A DNA stretch of 64,000 nucleotides from Streptomyces shenzhenensis (GCF_021462265.1 NZ_JAJONF010000036.1:29846-93845), one strand, 5' to 3'; positions 31,176 through 40,492 are shown, counted from the stretch's first letter. Notes: generated by a model not told the origin, from the sequence alone. Made by a program: numbers and translations.

Positions 31176-32648
31176 ATGGCGCAGGGGACAGGCGTGACGC
31201 GGGAGCCGTTGACCACGGAGGCGGGGGCGCCGGTGGCCGACAACCAGAACAGCGAGACCGCGGGCATCGGCGGTCCGGTCCTGGTCCAGGATCAGCTGCT
31301 GCTGGAGAAGCTCGCCCACTTCAACCGCGAGCGCATCCCGGAGAGGGTCGTGCACGCGCGCGGTGCGGGAGCGTACGGCACCTTCACGGTGACCGCGGAC
31401 GTCACGCCGTACACACGCGCCGCCTTCCTCTCCGAGGTCGGCAAGCAGACCGAGACCTTCCTGCGCTTCTCGACCGTGGCCGGCAACCTCGGGTCCGCCG
31501 ACGCCGTGCGCGACCCGCGCGGCTGGGCGCTGAAGTTCTACACCGAGGAGGGCAACTACGACCTCGTCGGCAACAACACCCCGGTGTTCTTCATCAAGGA
31601 CGCCATCAAGTTCCCCGACTTCATCCACACCCAGAAGCGCGACCCCTGCACGGGCAGCCAGGAGGCGGACAACGTCTGGGACTTCTGGGGGCTCAGCCCC
31701 GAGTCCACGCACCAGGTGACCTGGCTGTTCGGCGACCGCGGCATCCCGGCGTCGTACCGCCACATGAACGGCTACGGCTCGCACACCTACCAGTGGAACA
31801 ACGCGGCCGGCGAGGTCTTCTGGGTCAAGTACCACTTCAAGACCGACCAGGGGATCAGGAACCTCACGCAGGCGGAGGCGAACCGCCTCGCCGGTGAGGA
31901 CCCGGACTCGCACCAGCGCGACCTGCGCGAGGCCATCGAGCGCGGTGAGTTCCCGAGCTGGACCGTGCAGGTGCAGATCATGCCGGCGGCGGACGCGGCG
32001 ACGTACCGCTTCAACCCGTTCGACCTCACCAAGGTGTGGCCGCACGCGGACTACCCGCCGATCGAGATCGGCAGGCTGGAGCTGAACCGCAACCCGCGGA
32101 ACGTGTTCGCCGAGGTCGAGCAGTCGATCTTCTCCCCGGCGCACTTCGTGCCCGGCATCGGCCCGTCCCCCGACAAGATGCTCCAGGGCCGCCTGTTCGC
32201 CTACGGCGACGCGCACCGCTACCGCGTCGGCGTCAACGCCGACCACCTGCCGGTCAACCGCCCGCACGCCACCGAAGCGCGCACGTACACCCGTGACGGC
32301 TTCCTCTACGACGGCCGGCACGGCGCCGCGAAGAACTACGAGCCGAACAGCTTCGGCGGCCCGGCGCAGACCGGCCGCCCGCTGTGGCGGCCGTACGACG
32401 GTTTCGCCGGCGGCACGGGCGACCACCCCGCTCCCGTCCATGCCGAGGACGACGACTTCGTGCAGGCGGGCAACCTCTACCGCCTGATGTCCGCCGACGA
32501 GCAGGAGCGGCTGATCGAGAACCTGGCCGGCTTCATCGCCAAGGTGTCGCGCGAGGACATCGCCGAGCGCGCGATCGGCAACTTCCGTCAGGCGGACGAA
32601 GACTTCGGCAAGCGACTGGAAGCCGCGGTACAGGCCCTTCGCGGCTGA
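31176..32648 (+). CDS. katA: Monofunctional haem catalase
   Basis: A 490-residue small-subunit (clade 3 sized) catalase converting hydrogen peroxide to water and oxygen. The catalytic His is in RVVHARGAGAYG near residue 63, the Asn in GNNTPVFFIKD near 136, and the proximal haem Tyr in GRLFAYGDAHRYR near 346. The N-terminal segment has TTEAGAPVADNQNSETAG, usual for the family. It is cytoplasmic. Transcription is from the operator-controlled promoter described above; a strong terminator follows at 32682. Confidence 0.95.
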   Translation: MAQGTGVTREPLTTEAGAPVADNQNSETAGIGGPVLVQDQLLLEKLAHFNRERIPERVVHARGAGAYGTFTVTADVTPYTRAAFLSEVGKQTETFLRFSTVAGNLGSADAVRDPRGWALKFYTEEGNYDLVGNNTPVFFIKDAIKFPDFIHTQKRDPCTGSQEADNVWDFWGLSPESTHQVTWLFGDRGIPASYRHMNGYGSHTYQWNNAAGEVFWVKYHFKTDQGIRNLTQAEANRLAGEDPDSHQRDLREAIERGEFPSWTVQVQIMPAADAATYRFNPFDLTKVWPHADYPPIEIGRLELNRNPRNVFAEVEQSIFSPAHFVPGIGPSPDKMLQGRLFAYGDAHRYRVGVNADHLPVNRPHATEARTYTRDGFLYDGRHGAAKNYEPNSFGGPAQTGRPLWRPYDGFAGGTGDHPAPVHAEDDDFVQAGNLYRLMSADEQERLIENLAGFIAKVSREDIAERAIGNFRQADEDFGKRLEAAVQALRG

Positions 32649-32681
32649 CCATCCAGTACTGGACCGCTTGTCGTGGGCGGG

Positions 32682-32716
32682 CGGGCCGGATCCCCGGGAG
32701 GCCGGGATCCGGCCCG
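32682..32716 (+). terminator. Terminator between katA and the CBS gene
   Basis: A 13-bp stem (32682-32694 with 32704-32716) between convergent genes. Confidence 0.8.
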
Positions 32717-32732
32717 TTCGGCATGTCCGGCG

Positions 32733-33125
32733 CTAAGCGGGTTGCGGTGCGCGGGCCGGGGCCCAGCAGCGGATGATGTCGCGGACCGAGACGATGCCGG
32801 CCGGTTCGCCGCCGTCCAGGACGATCAGGTGGCGGAAGTTGCCGTGCGCCATCGCCCGGGCCGCCTCCTCCAGCGTCCAGGTCGGGGTGGCGAACACGAC
32901 GTCGTTGGTGGTGTGGGCGTGGATGGGCTCCGTGTCCGGGTTCTGGCCGAGACCCACGGAGTTGAGGATGTCGCGTTCGGTGAGGATCCCGATGCCGTCG
33001 GCGTCCGGGTCGTGGACGATCGCCGCGCCCACGCGGCGCGCGGACATCAGGGCGGCTGCCTGGCGGAGAGTGTGGGCGGGGCCGACGGTGAGAACCACCG
33101 TGCTCATGGCGTCGCGGACGAGCAT
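32733..33125 (-). CDS. Two-CBS-domain protein
   Basis: A 130-residue protein consisting of a tandem CBS pair (MSTVVLTVGPAHTLRQAAALM... GILTERDIL and DVVFATPTWTLEEAARAM... GIVSVRDII), a module that binds adenine nucleotides. It has no attached enzyme domain, so it acts on a partner. ATG at 33125 has AGGAGG 11 bases upstream; an upstream in-frame GTG would overlap that site. It is convergent with katA. Confidence 0.85.
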   Translation of the reverse strand: MLVRDAMSTVVLTVGPAHTLRQAAALMSARRVGAAIVHDPDADGIGILTERDILNSVGLGQNPDTEPIHAHTTNDVVFATPTWTLEEAARAMAHGNFRHLIVLDGGEPAGIVSVRDIIRCWAPARAPQPA

Positions 33126-33317
33126 GAAAGGTGCCACCTCCTAGGGAATCGCCGCGATAGTTCGGCGATTCACAAATGCACAAGTGGGGGTTCTCACAGG
33201 GTGGCAGGTAAAGCAGGAGTCAACAAGAGGGTGCGCGCGGCCAATTGAGGGCGCACGCGCTCATATGTGCTGGGCTCAGTGAGCCCGAACGGGCTCGTTG
33301 TGCCTCAGAAGTCGGTT

Positions 33318-34118
33318 TCAGTAACGCCGGGTGAGGTACGACAGCAGCTCGTCGTGGAGCAGGCCGTTGGACGCGGCCGCGTTACCGCTGTGCGGGCCGG
33401 GACGGCCGTCCAGGCCGGTGAAGGTGCCGCCGGCCTCCGTCACCACGATCGCGTTGGCCGCCATGTCCCACAGGGACAGCTCCGGTTCGGCGCAGATGTC
33501 CACGGACCCCTCGGCGACCATCATGTACGGCCAGAAGTCGCCGTACGCGCGCGTGCGCCACACGTCACGGGTGAGGTCCAGGAAGCCGTTCAGCTGCCCT
33601 CGCTCCTCCCAGCCGCCCAGCGAGGAGTACGCGAAGGACGCGTCGGACAGCTTCGAGACCTTGGAGACGCGCAGCCGGGTCGCGGAGGACAGACTGCGGC
33701 CGGTGAAGGCGCCGTGGCCCTTCGCGGCCCACCACCGGCGACCCAGCGCGGGCGCGGAGACCACGCCGACGACCGGCTGGTAGCCGCCCTCGGCCGCCTC
33801 CGTCAGGGAGATCAGGGTCGCCCAGACCGGGACACCGCGGACGTAGTTCTTGGTGCCGTCGATCGGGTCGATCACCCAGCGGCGCGGGCCGGTGCCCTCG
33901 ATGCCGTACTCCTCGCCGAGGACCGCGTCCCGGGGGCGGGCGCGCTGCAGCTGGCCGCGGATCAGTTCCTCGGCGGCCTTGTCCGCCTCGCTCACCGGGG
34001 TCATGTCCGGCTTCGTCTCGACCTTGAGGTCGAGGGCCTTGAAGCGGTCCATGGTCGCGGCGTCGGCCGCGTCCGCGAGCACGTGGGCGAGACGCAGGTC
34101 ATCGAGGTAGTCCGGCAT
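33318..34118 (-). CDS. hisN: Histidinol-phosphate phosphatase HisN (IMPase family)
   Basis: A 266-residue magnesium-dependent phosphatase of the inositol monophosphatase fold, catalysing the last phosphate removal in histidine synthesis. Metal sites seen are GEEYG near residue 67, DPIDGTKNYVRGVPVW near 83-98, and WDMAANAIVVTEAGG near 207-221. NYVRGVPVWATLI and the 266 length match characterised actinobacterial HisN more than generic IMPases. It is a single gene with no other his genes nearby. Confidence 0.9.
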   Translation of the reverse strand: MPDYLDDLRLAHVLADAADAATMDRFKALDLKVETKPDMTPVSEADKAAEELIRGQLQRARPRDAVLGEEYGIEGTGPRRWVIDPIDGTKNYVRGVPVWATLISLTEAAEGGYQPVVGVVSAPALGRRWWAAKGHGAFTGRSLSSATRLRVSKVSKLSDASFAYSSLGGWEERGQLNGFLDLTRDVWRTRAYGDFWPYMMVAEGSVDICAEPELSLWDMAANAIVVTEAGGTFTGLDGRPGPHSGNAAASNGLLHDELLSYLTRRY

Positions 34119-34336
34119 GTGACGAACGGTATCTGCCAAGGTGGGCGCGGGGCTACAAGGGAGGGCCCGGTGATGCCGGCGAGTGATCGGGAAGGGGCCT
34201 CGGCGCACTGCGGCACGCCCCTGGCACGCCCGCGTGTGTTGGCCGAAAGGGCGCCCCCCGGCGCCTTCGCGAACCCTTGACAGTGGATCCGTGCGCGTCA
34301 AACCTGGGCGCAGAGTCGCTCGCCCACAGGGAGGCG

Positions 34337-34948
34337 ATGATGCCTGCAGCCCGCGAATCCCTACTGGACGCCGCCTATGCCGCGCTTGCGCGGCGGCCGT
34401 GGGCCGCCGTGCGGATGGTCGACGTGGCGGCGGCGGCCGGGGTGTCCCGGCAGACGCTGTACAACGAGTTCGGCAGCAAGGAGGGCCTGGCGAGGGCGTT
34501 GGTGCGCAGGGAGGCCGACGGGTATCTCGCGGGGGTCGAGCGGGCGTTGGGGAGCCATACCGAGGTACGGGAACGCCTTACGGCGACGGCCGAGTGGATG
34601 GCGGTGGCGGCTCGGGACAACGTGCTGGTACGGGCGATGATCACGGGGTGCTGGAGCGAGCGGCTGCCGTCGCCGACGCTGTCCGCGGTGCCGTCCTCGT
34701 CGGCGGTGCCGGCGCAGCGGAGGGCGGACGGGCCGTTGCCCACTCCCGGGGACTTCGTGCGGCTCGTGCGGGATCGGGCGGTGACGGTGCTCTCCGGGGC
34801 GGGGGCCGGGAGAGGGGACGGTGAGCTGACCCGCTCGTGCGAACTGGCGGTGCGGCTCGCATTGTCGTGTGTCGCGGCGCCGCCGACGCCGGGGGAGGGC
34901 GGGGTGGCGGAGCTGGTGCGCGGGGCGCTTTGCCGGCAACCGGTGTGA
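34337..34948 (+). CDS. TetR-family regulator
   Basis: A 203-residue repressor-type protein; the helix-turn-helix is near residues 20-50 (MVDVAAAAGVSRQTLYNEFGSKEGLARALV). The C-terminal ligand domain is divergent and Ala/Gly-rich. The ATG pair at 34337/34340 follows AGGGAGG. It is divergent from hisN and does not touch another gene on its strand, so its target is unknown. Confidence 0.85.
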   Translation: MMPAARESLLDAAYAALARRPWAAVRMVDVAAAAGVSRQTLYNEFGSKEGLARALVRREADGYLAGVERALGSHTEVRERLTATAEWMAVAARDNVLVRAMITGCWSERLPSPTLSAVPSSSAVPAQRRADGPLPTPGDFVRLVRDRAVTVLSGAGAGRGDGELTRSCELAVRLALSCVAAPPTPGEGGVAELVRGALCRQPV

Positions 34949-34996
34949 GAGCGGGGAGGGGGTCCCGGGTTGTGTGTCGGCTGCGGGCGGGTGGGG

Positions 34997-35187
34997 GCTG
35001 GTCGCGCCCGCGCGGCGGAGCCGCATGTCGGATGCAGCCCCGCGCCCCTTCAGGTCGGCTGCTTTTCGAGTCGGCTGTGATGTGCTGGTCGCGCCCGTGC
35101 GACCGGAGCCGCATGTCGGATGCAGCCCCGCGCCCCCCTGGGGCGGCTGTTCTCGCGTCGGCTGTGCGGCCCCGCGCCCCTTACGGA
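34997..35187. repeat. Dispersed intergenic repeat, two and a half copies
   Basis: Copies at about 34999-35060 and 35085-35150, plus a fragment at 35161-35187. The unit is GGTCGCGCCCG, GCGGAGCCGCATGTCGGATG, CAGCCCCGCGCCCC, then CTTCAGG-CGGCTG. Related copies occur at 38089, 45746 and 59831. It fills the 244-base gap between the TetR gene and the SMR gene, which holds nothing else. Confidence 0.75.
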
Positions 35188-35192
35188 GCGCC

Positions 35193-35516
35193 TCAGTGGG
35201 CGGAGCCGGACAGTTGGAGGCCGATCACTCCCGCGATCACCAGGCTGATGGAGACGATCTTCAGGGTTGAGACCAGGTCGCCGAGGAAGACCATGCCGTA
35301 GATGGCGGTGCCGGCCGCGCCGATGCCGGTCCAGACCGCGTAGGCCGGGCCCACGTCCAGTTTCCTCAGGGAGAGGGTCAGGAGACCGAAGCTGCCCAGG
35401 GCGAAGGAGGCGAAGGCTATCGTCGGCCATAGTCGGGTGAAGCCGTGGGAGAGCTTGAGACACACGGCGAAGCCGGTCTCCAGGATCCCGGCCACGATCA
35501 CCAGCAGCCACGCCAT
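35193..35516 (-). CDS. sugE: SMR-family exporter (SugE/Gdx-like)
   Basis: A 107-residue four-span membrane protein. The key Glu is at residue 13 in GILETGFAVCLKLS; KLDVGPAYAVWTGIGAAGTA is the third helix signature. ETGFAVCLK resembles SugE/Gdx guanidinium exporters more than EmrE. No guanidine riboswitch is recognisable upstream. It lies 76 bases downstream of rsgA on the same strand. Confidence 0.85.
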   Translation of the reverse strand: MAWLLVIVAGILETGFAVCLKLSHGFTRLWPTIAFASFALGSFGLLTLSLRKLDVGPAYAVWTGIGAAGTAIYGMVFLGDLVSTLKIVSISLVIAGVIGLQLSGSAH

Positions 35517-35592
35517 GTGCTGTCCTCCCGTATGTCCAGCTCGGTGCGATTATGCACTTACCGAACCCGGGGACTGACAAACACCCCCGTGG

Positions 35593-36603
35593 TCAGTCGC
35601 CCTCCTTGCGCTCCCGCGTCGCCAGCAGCCGGCGCAGCGAGTAGAGGCGGGCCGGGTCCGCGTGTCCCTCGGCGACCCACTCGTCCAGCGCGCAGTCCGG
35701 CTCGTCGTGGCTGCACGCGCGCGGGCAGTTCACCGTGCCGAGCTCCAGCTCGGGGAACGCGTGGATCACGCGGGACGGGTCGATGTGGGCCAGGCCGAAG
35801 GAGCGGACGCCCGGGGTGTCGACGACCCAGCCCCCGTCGCCGGCGAGGGGGAGGGCCAGGGCCGAGGTCGTGGTGTGGCGGCCGCGGCCGGTCACCGCGT
35901 TGACGTGGCCGGTCGAACGGCGGCGGTCCTCGGGGACCAGCGCGTTCACCAGCGTGGTCTTGCCGACGCCCGAGTGGCCGACGAACGCCGTGATCTTGCC
36001 GTCGAGGTGGTCCTGGACCCGGCGGGCCGCTTCCCCCGCCGCCAGCTCGTCGCGGCTCGTGACCACGTACGGGATGTCCAGGTCGCCGTACAGCTCCAGG
36101 AGCTTGTCCGGCGGGGCCAGGTCCGACTTGGTCATGACCAGCAGGGGGGTGAGTCCGCCGTCGTAGGCCGCGACCAGGCAGCGGTCGATCAGGCGGGGGC
36201 GGGGCTCCGGGTCGGCCAGGGCGGTGACGATCGCCAGCTGGTCCGCGTTGGCCACGACCACCCGCTCGAACGGGTCGTCGTCATCGGCGGTGCGGCGGAG
36301 TACGGACGCCCGCTCCTCGATGCGCACGATCCGGGCGAGGGTGTCCTTCTTGCCGGACAGATCACCGACCAGGGCCACCCGGTCGCCGACCACCGCCGCC
36401 TTGCGGCCCAGCTCGCGGGCCTTCATCGCCAGAATCGTGCGGTCCTCGACCAGACAGGTCAGCCGGCCGCGGTCGACGGTGAGGACCATCCCCTCGGCCG
36501 CGTCCTCGTGCTTCGGGCGGATGCTGGTCCGCGGCCGGTTGCCCTTGCGGTTCGGGCGGGCGCGGATGTCGTCCTCGTCGGTGTGCTTGCCGTAGCGGCG
36601 CAT
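35593..36603 (-). CDS. rsgA: Ribosome small-subunit maturation GTPase RsgA
   Basis: A 336-residue circularly permuted GTPase that checks late 30S assembly. Motifs run in the permuted order: G4 VMTKSDL near residue 155, G5-like TSRDE, G1 GHSGVGKTTLVNAL near 209-222, G2 region GRGRHTTT, G3 DTPGVRSFGL near 262-271. The C-terminal zinc region is NCPRACSHDEPDC near 292-304. The N-terminal OB domain covers about 37-110. It starts 12 bases after aroA, so the two form an operon. Confidence 0.93.
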   Translation of the reverse strand: MRRYGKHTDEDDIRARPNRKGNRPRTSIRPKHEDAAEGMVLTVDRGRLTCLVEDRTILAMKARELGRKAAVVGDRVALVGDLSGKKDTLARIVRIEERASVLRRTADDDDPFERVVVANADQLAIVTALADPEPRPRLIDRCLVAAYDGGLTPLLVMTKSDLAPPDKLLELYGDLDIPYVVTSRDELAAGEAARRVQDHLDGKITAFVGHSGVGKTTLVNALVPEDRRRSTGHVNAVTGRGRHTTTSALALPLAGDGGWVVDTPGVRSFGLAHIDPSRVIHAFPELELGTVNCPRACSHDEPDCALDEWVAEGHADPARLYSLRRLLATRERKEGD

Positions 36604-36615
36604 GGTCGTACGCCC

Positions 36616-37968
36616 CTAGGCCCCGTCGCTCCCGAGCATCCCGGTCCACAGGTCGGGGAAGTCCGGCATGGTCTTCGCCGTCGTCGCCACGTTCTCGATC
36701 TGCACGTCGGCCACGGCCAGGCCGATGATCGCACCGGCCGTCGCCATGCGGTGGTCCTCGTAGGTGTGGAAGACGCCGCCGTGCAGCGGGCGCGGGCGGA
36801 TGCGCAGGCCGTCGGCGGTCTCGGTGACGTCACCGCCGAGCTCGTTGATCTCCTTGGTGAGCGCGGCGAGCCGGTCCGTCTCGTGCATCCGCAGGTGGCC
36901 GACCCCGCGCAGGGTGGAGGGAGTGTCCGCGAGGGCGGCGACCGCCGCGACGCCCGGCGTCAGCTCGCCGACGTCACCCAGGTCGACATCGATGCCGTGG
37001 ATGCGGCCCGAGCCGGTGAACTCCAGGCCGTACTCGGTCAGTTCGCAGGAACCGCCCATCTCGGTGAAGATCTCGCGCAGCCGGTCACCCGGCTGGGTCG
37101 TCCGGTGCGGCCAGCCGGGGACCACGACCCGGCCGCCCGTGACCAGGGCGGCGGCGAGGAAGGGCTGGGCGTTCGACAGGTCCGGCTCGATGGTCAGGTC
37201 GCGGCCCAGCAGGGCGCCGGGCGTGACCCGCCAGACGTTCGGTTCGCCGCCCGACTCGGGGGTGTCCACCTGGGCGCCGACCGCGCGCAGCATGTCGACG
37301 GTCATCCGGATGTGCGGGAGCGAGGGGAGGGACGCGCCGACGTGACGGACCTCCACGCCCTGGTTGAAGCGCGGGCCGGAGAGGAGGAGGGCCGACACGA
37401 ACTGGGAGGAGGACGAGGCGTCGATCGAGACCGGCCCGCCGTCCAGGGCGCCGCTGCCGTGGACGGTGAGGGGGAGCGCGCCGCGGCCGTCGTCGTCGAT
37501 GCGGGCGCCGAGGGCGCGCAGGGCGTCGATCACGCCGTGCAGGGGGCGTTCGTACGAACGGGGGTCGCCGTCGAAGCGGATGTCGCCCTCGGCGAGGGTG
37601 GCGACGGGAGGGAGGAAGCGCATCACCGTGCCGGCGTTGCCGACGTCTACGGTGGCGGGGCCGCGGAGGCCTGCGGGGAGCACCCGCCAGGCCTCGCCGG
37701 AGCCGTCGGGGCCGCCCGCGACGGAGGAGCTGGAAGACACCGTCTCGTCGATGCCGACGCCCATCGCGCGCAGGGCGTCGGCCATCAGCAGGGTGTCGCG
37801 GGAGCGGAGGGGGCGGCGCAGCCAGCCGGGCTCGGAGGCGAGGGCGGCGAGGACGAGGGCGCGGTTGGTGACCGACTTGGACCCGGGCACGTGAACCGTC
37901 GCGTCGACGGCTCCGCGCGCGTGGGGGGCGGGCCAGAGGGCGGTTGGTGCGGTGGGGTTTGCGGCCAT
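36616..37968 (-). CDS. aroA: 3-phosphoshikimate 1-carboxyvinyltransferase (EPSP synthase)
   Basis: A 450-residue shikimate-pathway enzyme joining PEP to shikimate 3-phosphate. Seen: PGSKSVTNRALVLAALA near residues 28-44, GNAGTVMRFLPP near 112-123, the SSSQFVSALLLS region, HRTTQPGD near 295, and a late HETDRLAALTKEI and EDHRMATAGAIIG. The GNAGTVMRF loop is the actinobacterial variant of the usual GNAGTAMRP. It is first gene of aroA-rsgA. The start ATG is assigned by the conserved N-terminus. Confidence 0.95.
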   Translation of the reverse strand: MAANPTAPTALWPAPHARGAVDATVHVPGSKSVTNRALVLAALASEPGWLRRPLRSRDTLLMADALRAMGVGIDETVSSSSSVAGGPDGSGEAWRVLPAGLRGPATVDVGNAGTVMRFLPPVATLAEGDIRFDGDPRSYERPLHGVIDALRALGARIDDDGRGALPLTVHGSGALDGGPVSIDASSSSQFVSALLLSGPRFNQGVEVRHVGASLPSLPHIRMTVDMLRAVGAQVDTPESGGEPNVWRVTPGALLGRDLTIEPDLSNAQPFLAAALVTGGRVVVPGWPHRTTQPGDRLREIFTEMGGSCELTEYGLEFTGSGRIHGIDVDLGDVGELTPGVAAVAALADTPSTLRGVGHLRMHETDRLAALTKEINELGGDVTETADGLRIRPRPLHGGVFHTYEDHRMATAGAIIGLAVADVQIENVATTAKTMPDFPDLWTGMLGSDGA

Positions 37969-38027
37969 GGGCTCACTTTAGTGCGCGGCGGCAACGAGGG
38001 GCGGCGGCGGTGGCCCGGGGAGAGTCG

Positions 38028-38230
38028 GCCGGGCGCGGCGCGGTGGGGGTCTGCCGGGAGCGCCGGCCGGGTGCGGCGCGGTGGGGGCCTGTCGCGCCCG
38101 CGCGGCGGAGCCGCACGGTGACACGGTCCCGCGCCCCTCAGGTTGCCTGTCGTGCTGTCGGCTGTGAGGTGCGGGCCGCGCCGGTGCCGGAGAGCCGCAC
38201 GCGCCCCTTCAGGCCGGCTGTGCTGCCGCC
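38028..38230. repeat. Direct repeat and dispersed-repeat copies upstream of aroA
   Basis: A 26-base direct repeat (38028-38053 and 38066-38091, differing in two or three bases) runs into a copy of the dispersed intergenic repeat at 38089-38150 and a truncated one to 38230. No gene is seen in the 278-base gap 37969-38246. Confidence 0.65.
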
Positions 38231-38246
38231 GGCTGCGAGGTGCCGT

Positions 38247-38969
38247 TCACATCCCCAGCAGCCAGCGTCCCCCGCCGATCAGCGAGCACAGCGACACCGT
38301 GTGGAACAGGAACAGCCATACGCCCGCCGGGAGATGGGTCAGCCGGGCCAGCTGGTCCGCGTCCGAGTCGCCGGCGCCGCCTCGGGAGCGCTTGGCCTGC
38401 AGTTCGAATGCCGGGCGGACTCCGCCGAGGAGGAGGAACCACACCACCGCGTACGCGAACGCCGCCTGCACCTGGGGTCCGGCCAGCCAGGACACCAGCA
38501 GGAAGGTGCCGCCGGTCAGGAACACGGTCAGGACGCCGTAGGCGTTGCGGATCATCACCAGCATCACGACGAGCAGAGCGGTGGCGAGCCAGAGCAGAAG
38601 GGTGATGCGGCCGGCGCCGAGCAGGGCCGCGCCGCCGAGGCCGAGCAGCGGGGGAGCCGTGTAGCCGGCCGCGGCCGTGAGGATCATGCCGATGCCGTGC
38701 GGCTTGCCCCGGCTGAGGGTGAGGCCGCTGGTGTCGGAGTGCAGCCGGATGCCGGTGAGCTGCCGGCCGGAGAACAGGGCGATCAGGCCGTGGCCGCCCT
38801 CGTGGGCGATCGTGATGGCGTTGCGGGATATCCGCCACAGGTTGTGCGGGACGACCACGGCGAGCGCGGCGACCAGGGTCGCGAGCACCACCCACAGATC
38901 GGGGTCGGACTGGGTGCCCGTCAGGCGGTCCCAGAGGTCGGGCAGCGCGAGAGCGGCGGTGCTGTCCAT
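38247..38969 (-). CDS. M50-family membrane metalloprotease-like protein
   Basis: A 240-residue membrane protein with about six segments. The zinc motif HEGGH is in NAITIAHEGGHGLIALFSG near residues 51-69; no clear NPDG-type second motif is seen. It belongs to the M50B-like group (DUF/PF13398). A role in regulated intramembrane proteolysis is possible but unsupported. It is divergent from the HMCES-type gene, with 60 bases between starts. Confidence 0.8.
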   Translation of the reverse strand: MDSTAALALPDLWDRLTGTQSDPDLWVVLATLVAALAVVVPHNLWRISRNAITIAHEGGHGLIALFSGRQLTGIRLHSDTSGLTLSRGKPHGIGMILTAAAGYTAPPLLGLGGAALLGAGRITLLLWLATALLVVMLVMIRNAYGVLTVFLTGGTFLLVSWLAGPQVQAAFAYAVVWFLLLGGVRPAFELQAKRSRGGAGDSDADQLARLTHLPAGVWLFLFHTVSLCSLIGGGRWLLGM

Positions 38970-39029
38970 GGTGCGGCGGTTACTCCCTCTGGTGGCCGGG
39001 TGACGGGTGGGCCTGGCAGTGTTGCACGT

Positions 39030-39845
39030 ATGTGCGGACGGTATGCATCCAGTCGTGGACCCGAGGATCTCGCGGCAACCTTTGAAGTGGACAAGTGGGA
39101 GCCCGAGGAGACCCTGGAGCCCGACTACAACGTGGCTCCGACCAAGGAGGTCTACGCCGTCCTCGACCGTCCGTTGAAAGACGCCGACGACCGCCGTCCG
39201 GTTCGCCAGCTGCGCAGGCTGAAGTGGGGGCTGGTGCCGTCGTGGGCCAAGTCGCCCGAGGGCGGCGCCCGGATGATCAACGCGCGGGCCGAGACCGTGC
39301 ACGAGAAGCCGTCGTACCGCCGCGCCTTCGCCGCCCGCCGCTGCATCGTGCCCGCCGACGGCTACTACGAGTGGGTCACGGCGAAGCAGGAGCGGGACCT
39401 GGAGGTCGAGGGGAAGCGGAAGCGGCCGCGCAAGCAGCCGTACTTCGTGCTGCCCGCCGACGGCTCGGTGTTCGCGATGGCCGGGCTGTACGAGTTCTGG
39501 CGGGACCGCACGCTGCCCGACGAGCACCCGCTGGCCTGGTGGGCGACGTGCTCGGTGATCACGACCGAGGCGGAGACCTCGCCGCTGGCGGTGGCGCCCG
39601 CCGAGGGGCCGTACACGCTCGCGGACATCCATCCCCGGATGCCGCTGATGCTGACGCCCGACCGCTGGGACGCCTGGCTCGACCCGGCCCGGACGGACGT
39701 CGAGGACCTGCGTCCGCTGCTCGCGCCGCCGCCGCAGGGCCTGATGCGGGCCTACCCGGTCTCCACGGCGGTCAGCAACGTCCGCAACAACGGCCCGGAG
39801 CTGCTGAAGGAGCTGGAGGGGCCCGAGGAGGGCACACTCTTCTAG
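39030..39845 (+). CDS. HMCES/YedK-type abasic-site DNA-protein crosslinker (SRAP)
   Basis: A 271-residue SRAP-domain protein that shields abasic sites in single-stranded DNA by forming a covalent link through Cys2. The Cys is exposed after Met removal (MCGRYASS). Active-site parts: NVAPT near residue 35, INARAET near 86, PADGYYEW near 108, HPRMPLM near 203. The length is normal for the actinobacterial forms, including a charged insert (KQERDLEVEGKRKRPRK). It fits the repair theme of the window. Confidence 0.9.
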   Translation: MCGRYASSRGPEDLAATFEVDKWEPEETLEPDYNVAPTKEVYAVLDRPLKDADDRRPVRQLRRLKWGLVPSWAKSPEGGARMINARAETVHEKPSYRRAFAARRCIVPADGYYEWVTAKQERDLEVEGKRKRPRKQPYFVLPADGSVFAMAGLYEFWRDRTLPDEHPLAWWATCSVITTEAETSPLAVAPAEGPYTLADIHPRMPLMLTPDRWDAWLDPARTDVEDLRPLLAPPPQGLMRAYPVSTAVSNVRNNGPELLKELEGPEEGTLF

Positions 39846-39854
39846 CCTGCTGGC

Positions 39855-40487
39855 GTGACTATGTCGAAGATCGTCGGTACGGAGGCGGGGGACGCCCGCG
39901 TCACCTGGTACGAGTCGGAGCGGGCGCGGCTGGTGCTGGCACTCGGCCACGGGGCGGGCGGGGGCATCGAGGCGCGGGATCTGCAGGCGGTCGCCGCGGT
40001 CCTGCCCGGCCACGGCGTGACCGTGGCGCTCGTCGAGCAGCCCTGGCGGGTCGCCGGGAAGAAGATGGCGCCCGCGCCGAAGACGCTCGACGCCGGCTGG
40101 CGCGGGGTGTGGCCCGCGCTCGCCGCGCCGGGACTGCCGGTGGTGTCGGGCGGGCGCAGCGCCGGCGCCCGGGTCGCCTGCCGTACGGCGACGGAACTGG
40201 GCGCGGCCGCCGTCCTCGCCCTGAGCTTCCCGCTGCACCCGCCGGGGCGGCCGGAGAAGTCGCGGGCCGGGGAACTGCTCGGGGCCGGGGTGCCCACGCT
40301 CGTCGTACAGGGCGGCAACGACCCGTTCGGGAAGCCGGACGAGTTCCCGGACGGGGCGTACGAACTCGTCGGGGTGCCGGGCGCGGATCATGGTTTCGGG
40401 GTGTCCAAACGGGCGGAGACCCGACCGGAGCAGGCAGTGACCATCATCACGGACGCGGTCGTCGCGTGGACCGCGGCACTCGGGTGA
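39855..40487 (+). CDS. Alpha/beta hydrolase (KANL3/Tex30-like)
   Basis: A 210-residue small hydrolase: oxyanion region LGHGAGGGIEARD near residue 31, nucleophile elbow SGGRSAGARVAC near 98-109, Asp in GGNDPFGKPDEF, and His in PGADHGF near 178. The substrate is unknown. GTG 39855 or ATG 39861 may start it; it is nine bases after the HMCES-type gene and likely cotranscribed. Confidence 0.82.
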   Translation: MTMSKIVGTEAGDARVTWYESERARLVLALGHGAGGGIEARDLQAVAAVLPGHGVTVALVEQPWRVAGKKMAPAPKTLDAGWRGVWPALAAPGLPVVSGGRSAGARVACRTATELGAAAVLALSFPLHPPGRPEKSRAGELLGAGVPTLVVQGGNDPFGKPDEFPDGAYELVGVPGADHGFGVSKRAETRPEQAVTIITDAVVAWTAALG

Positions 40488-40492
40488 CGCCC

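Noticed and set aside
35549..35580. TTGTCAGT next to rsgA stop as a third full damage promoter for the SMR gene
   Set aside because: The sequence after TTGTCAGT departs from the consensus (CCC) and no TAG-type -10 follows six bases later; the CATAAT nearby is 20 bases from TTGTCA.
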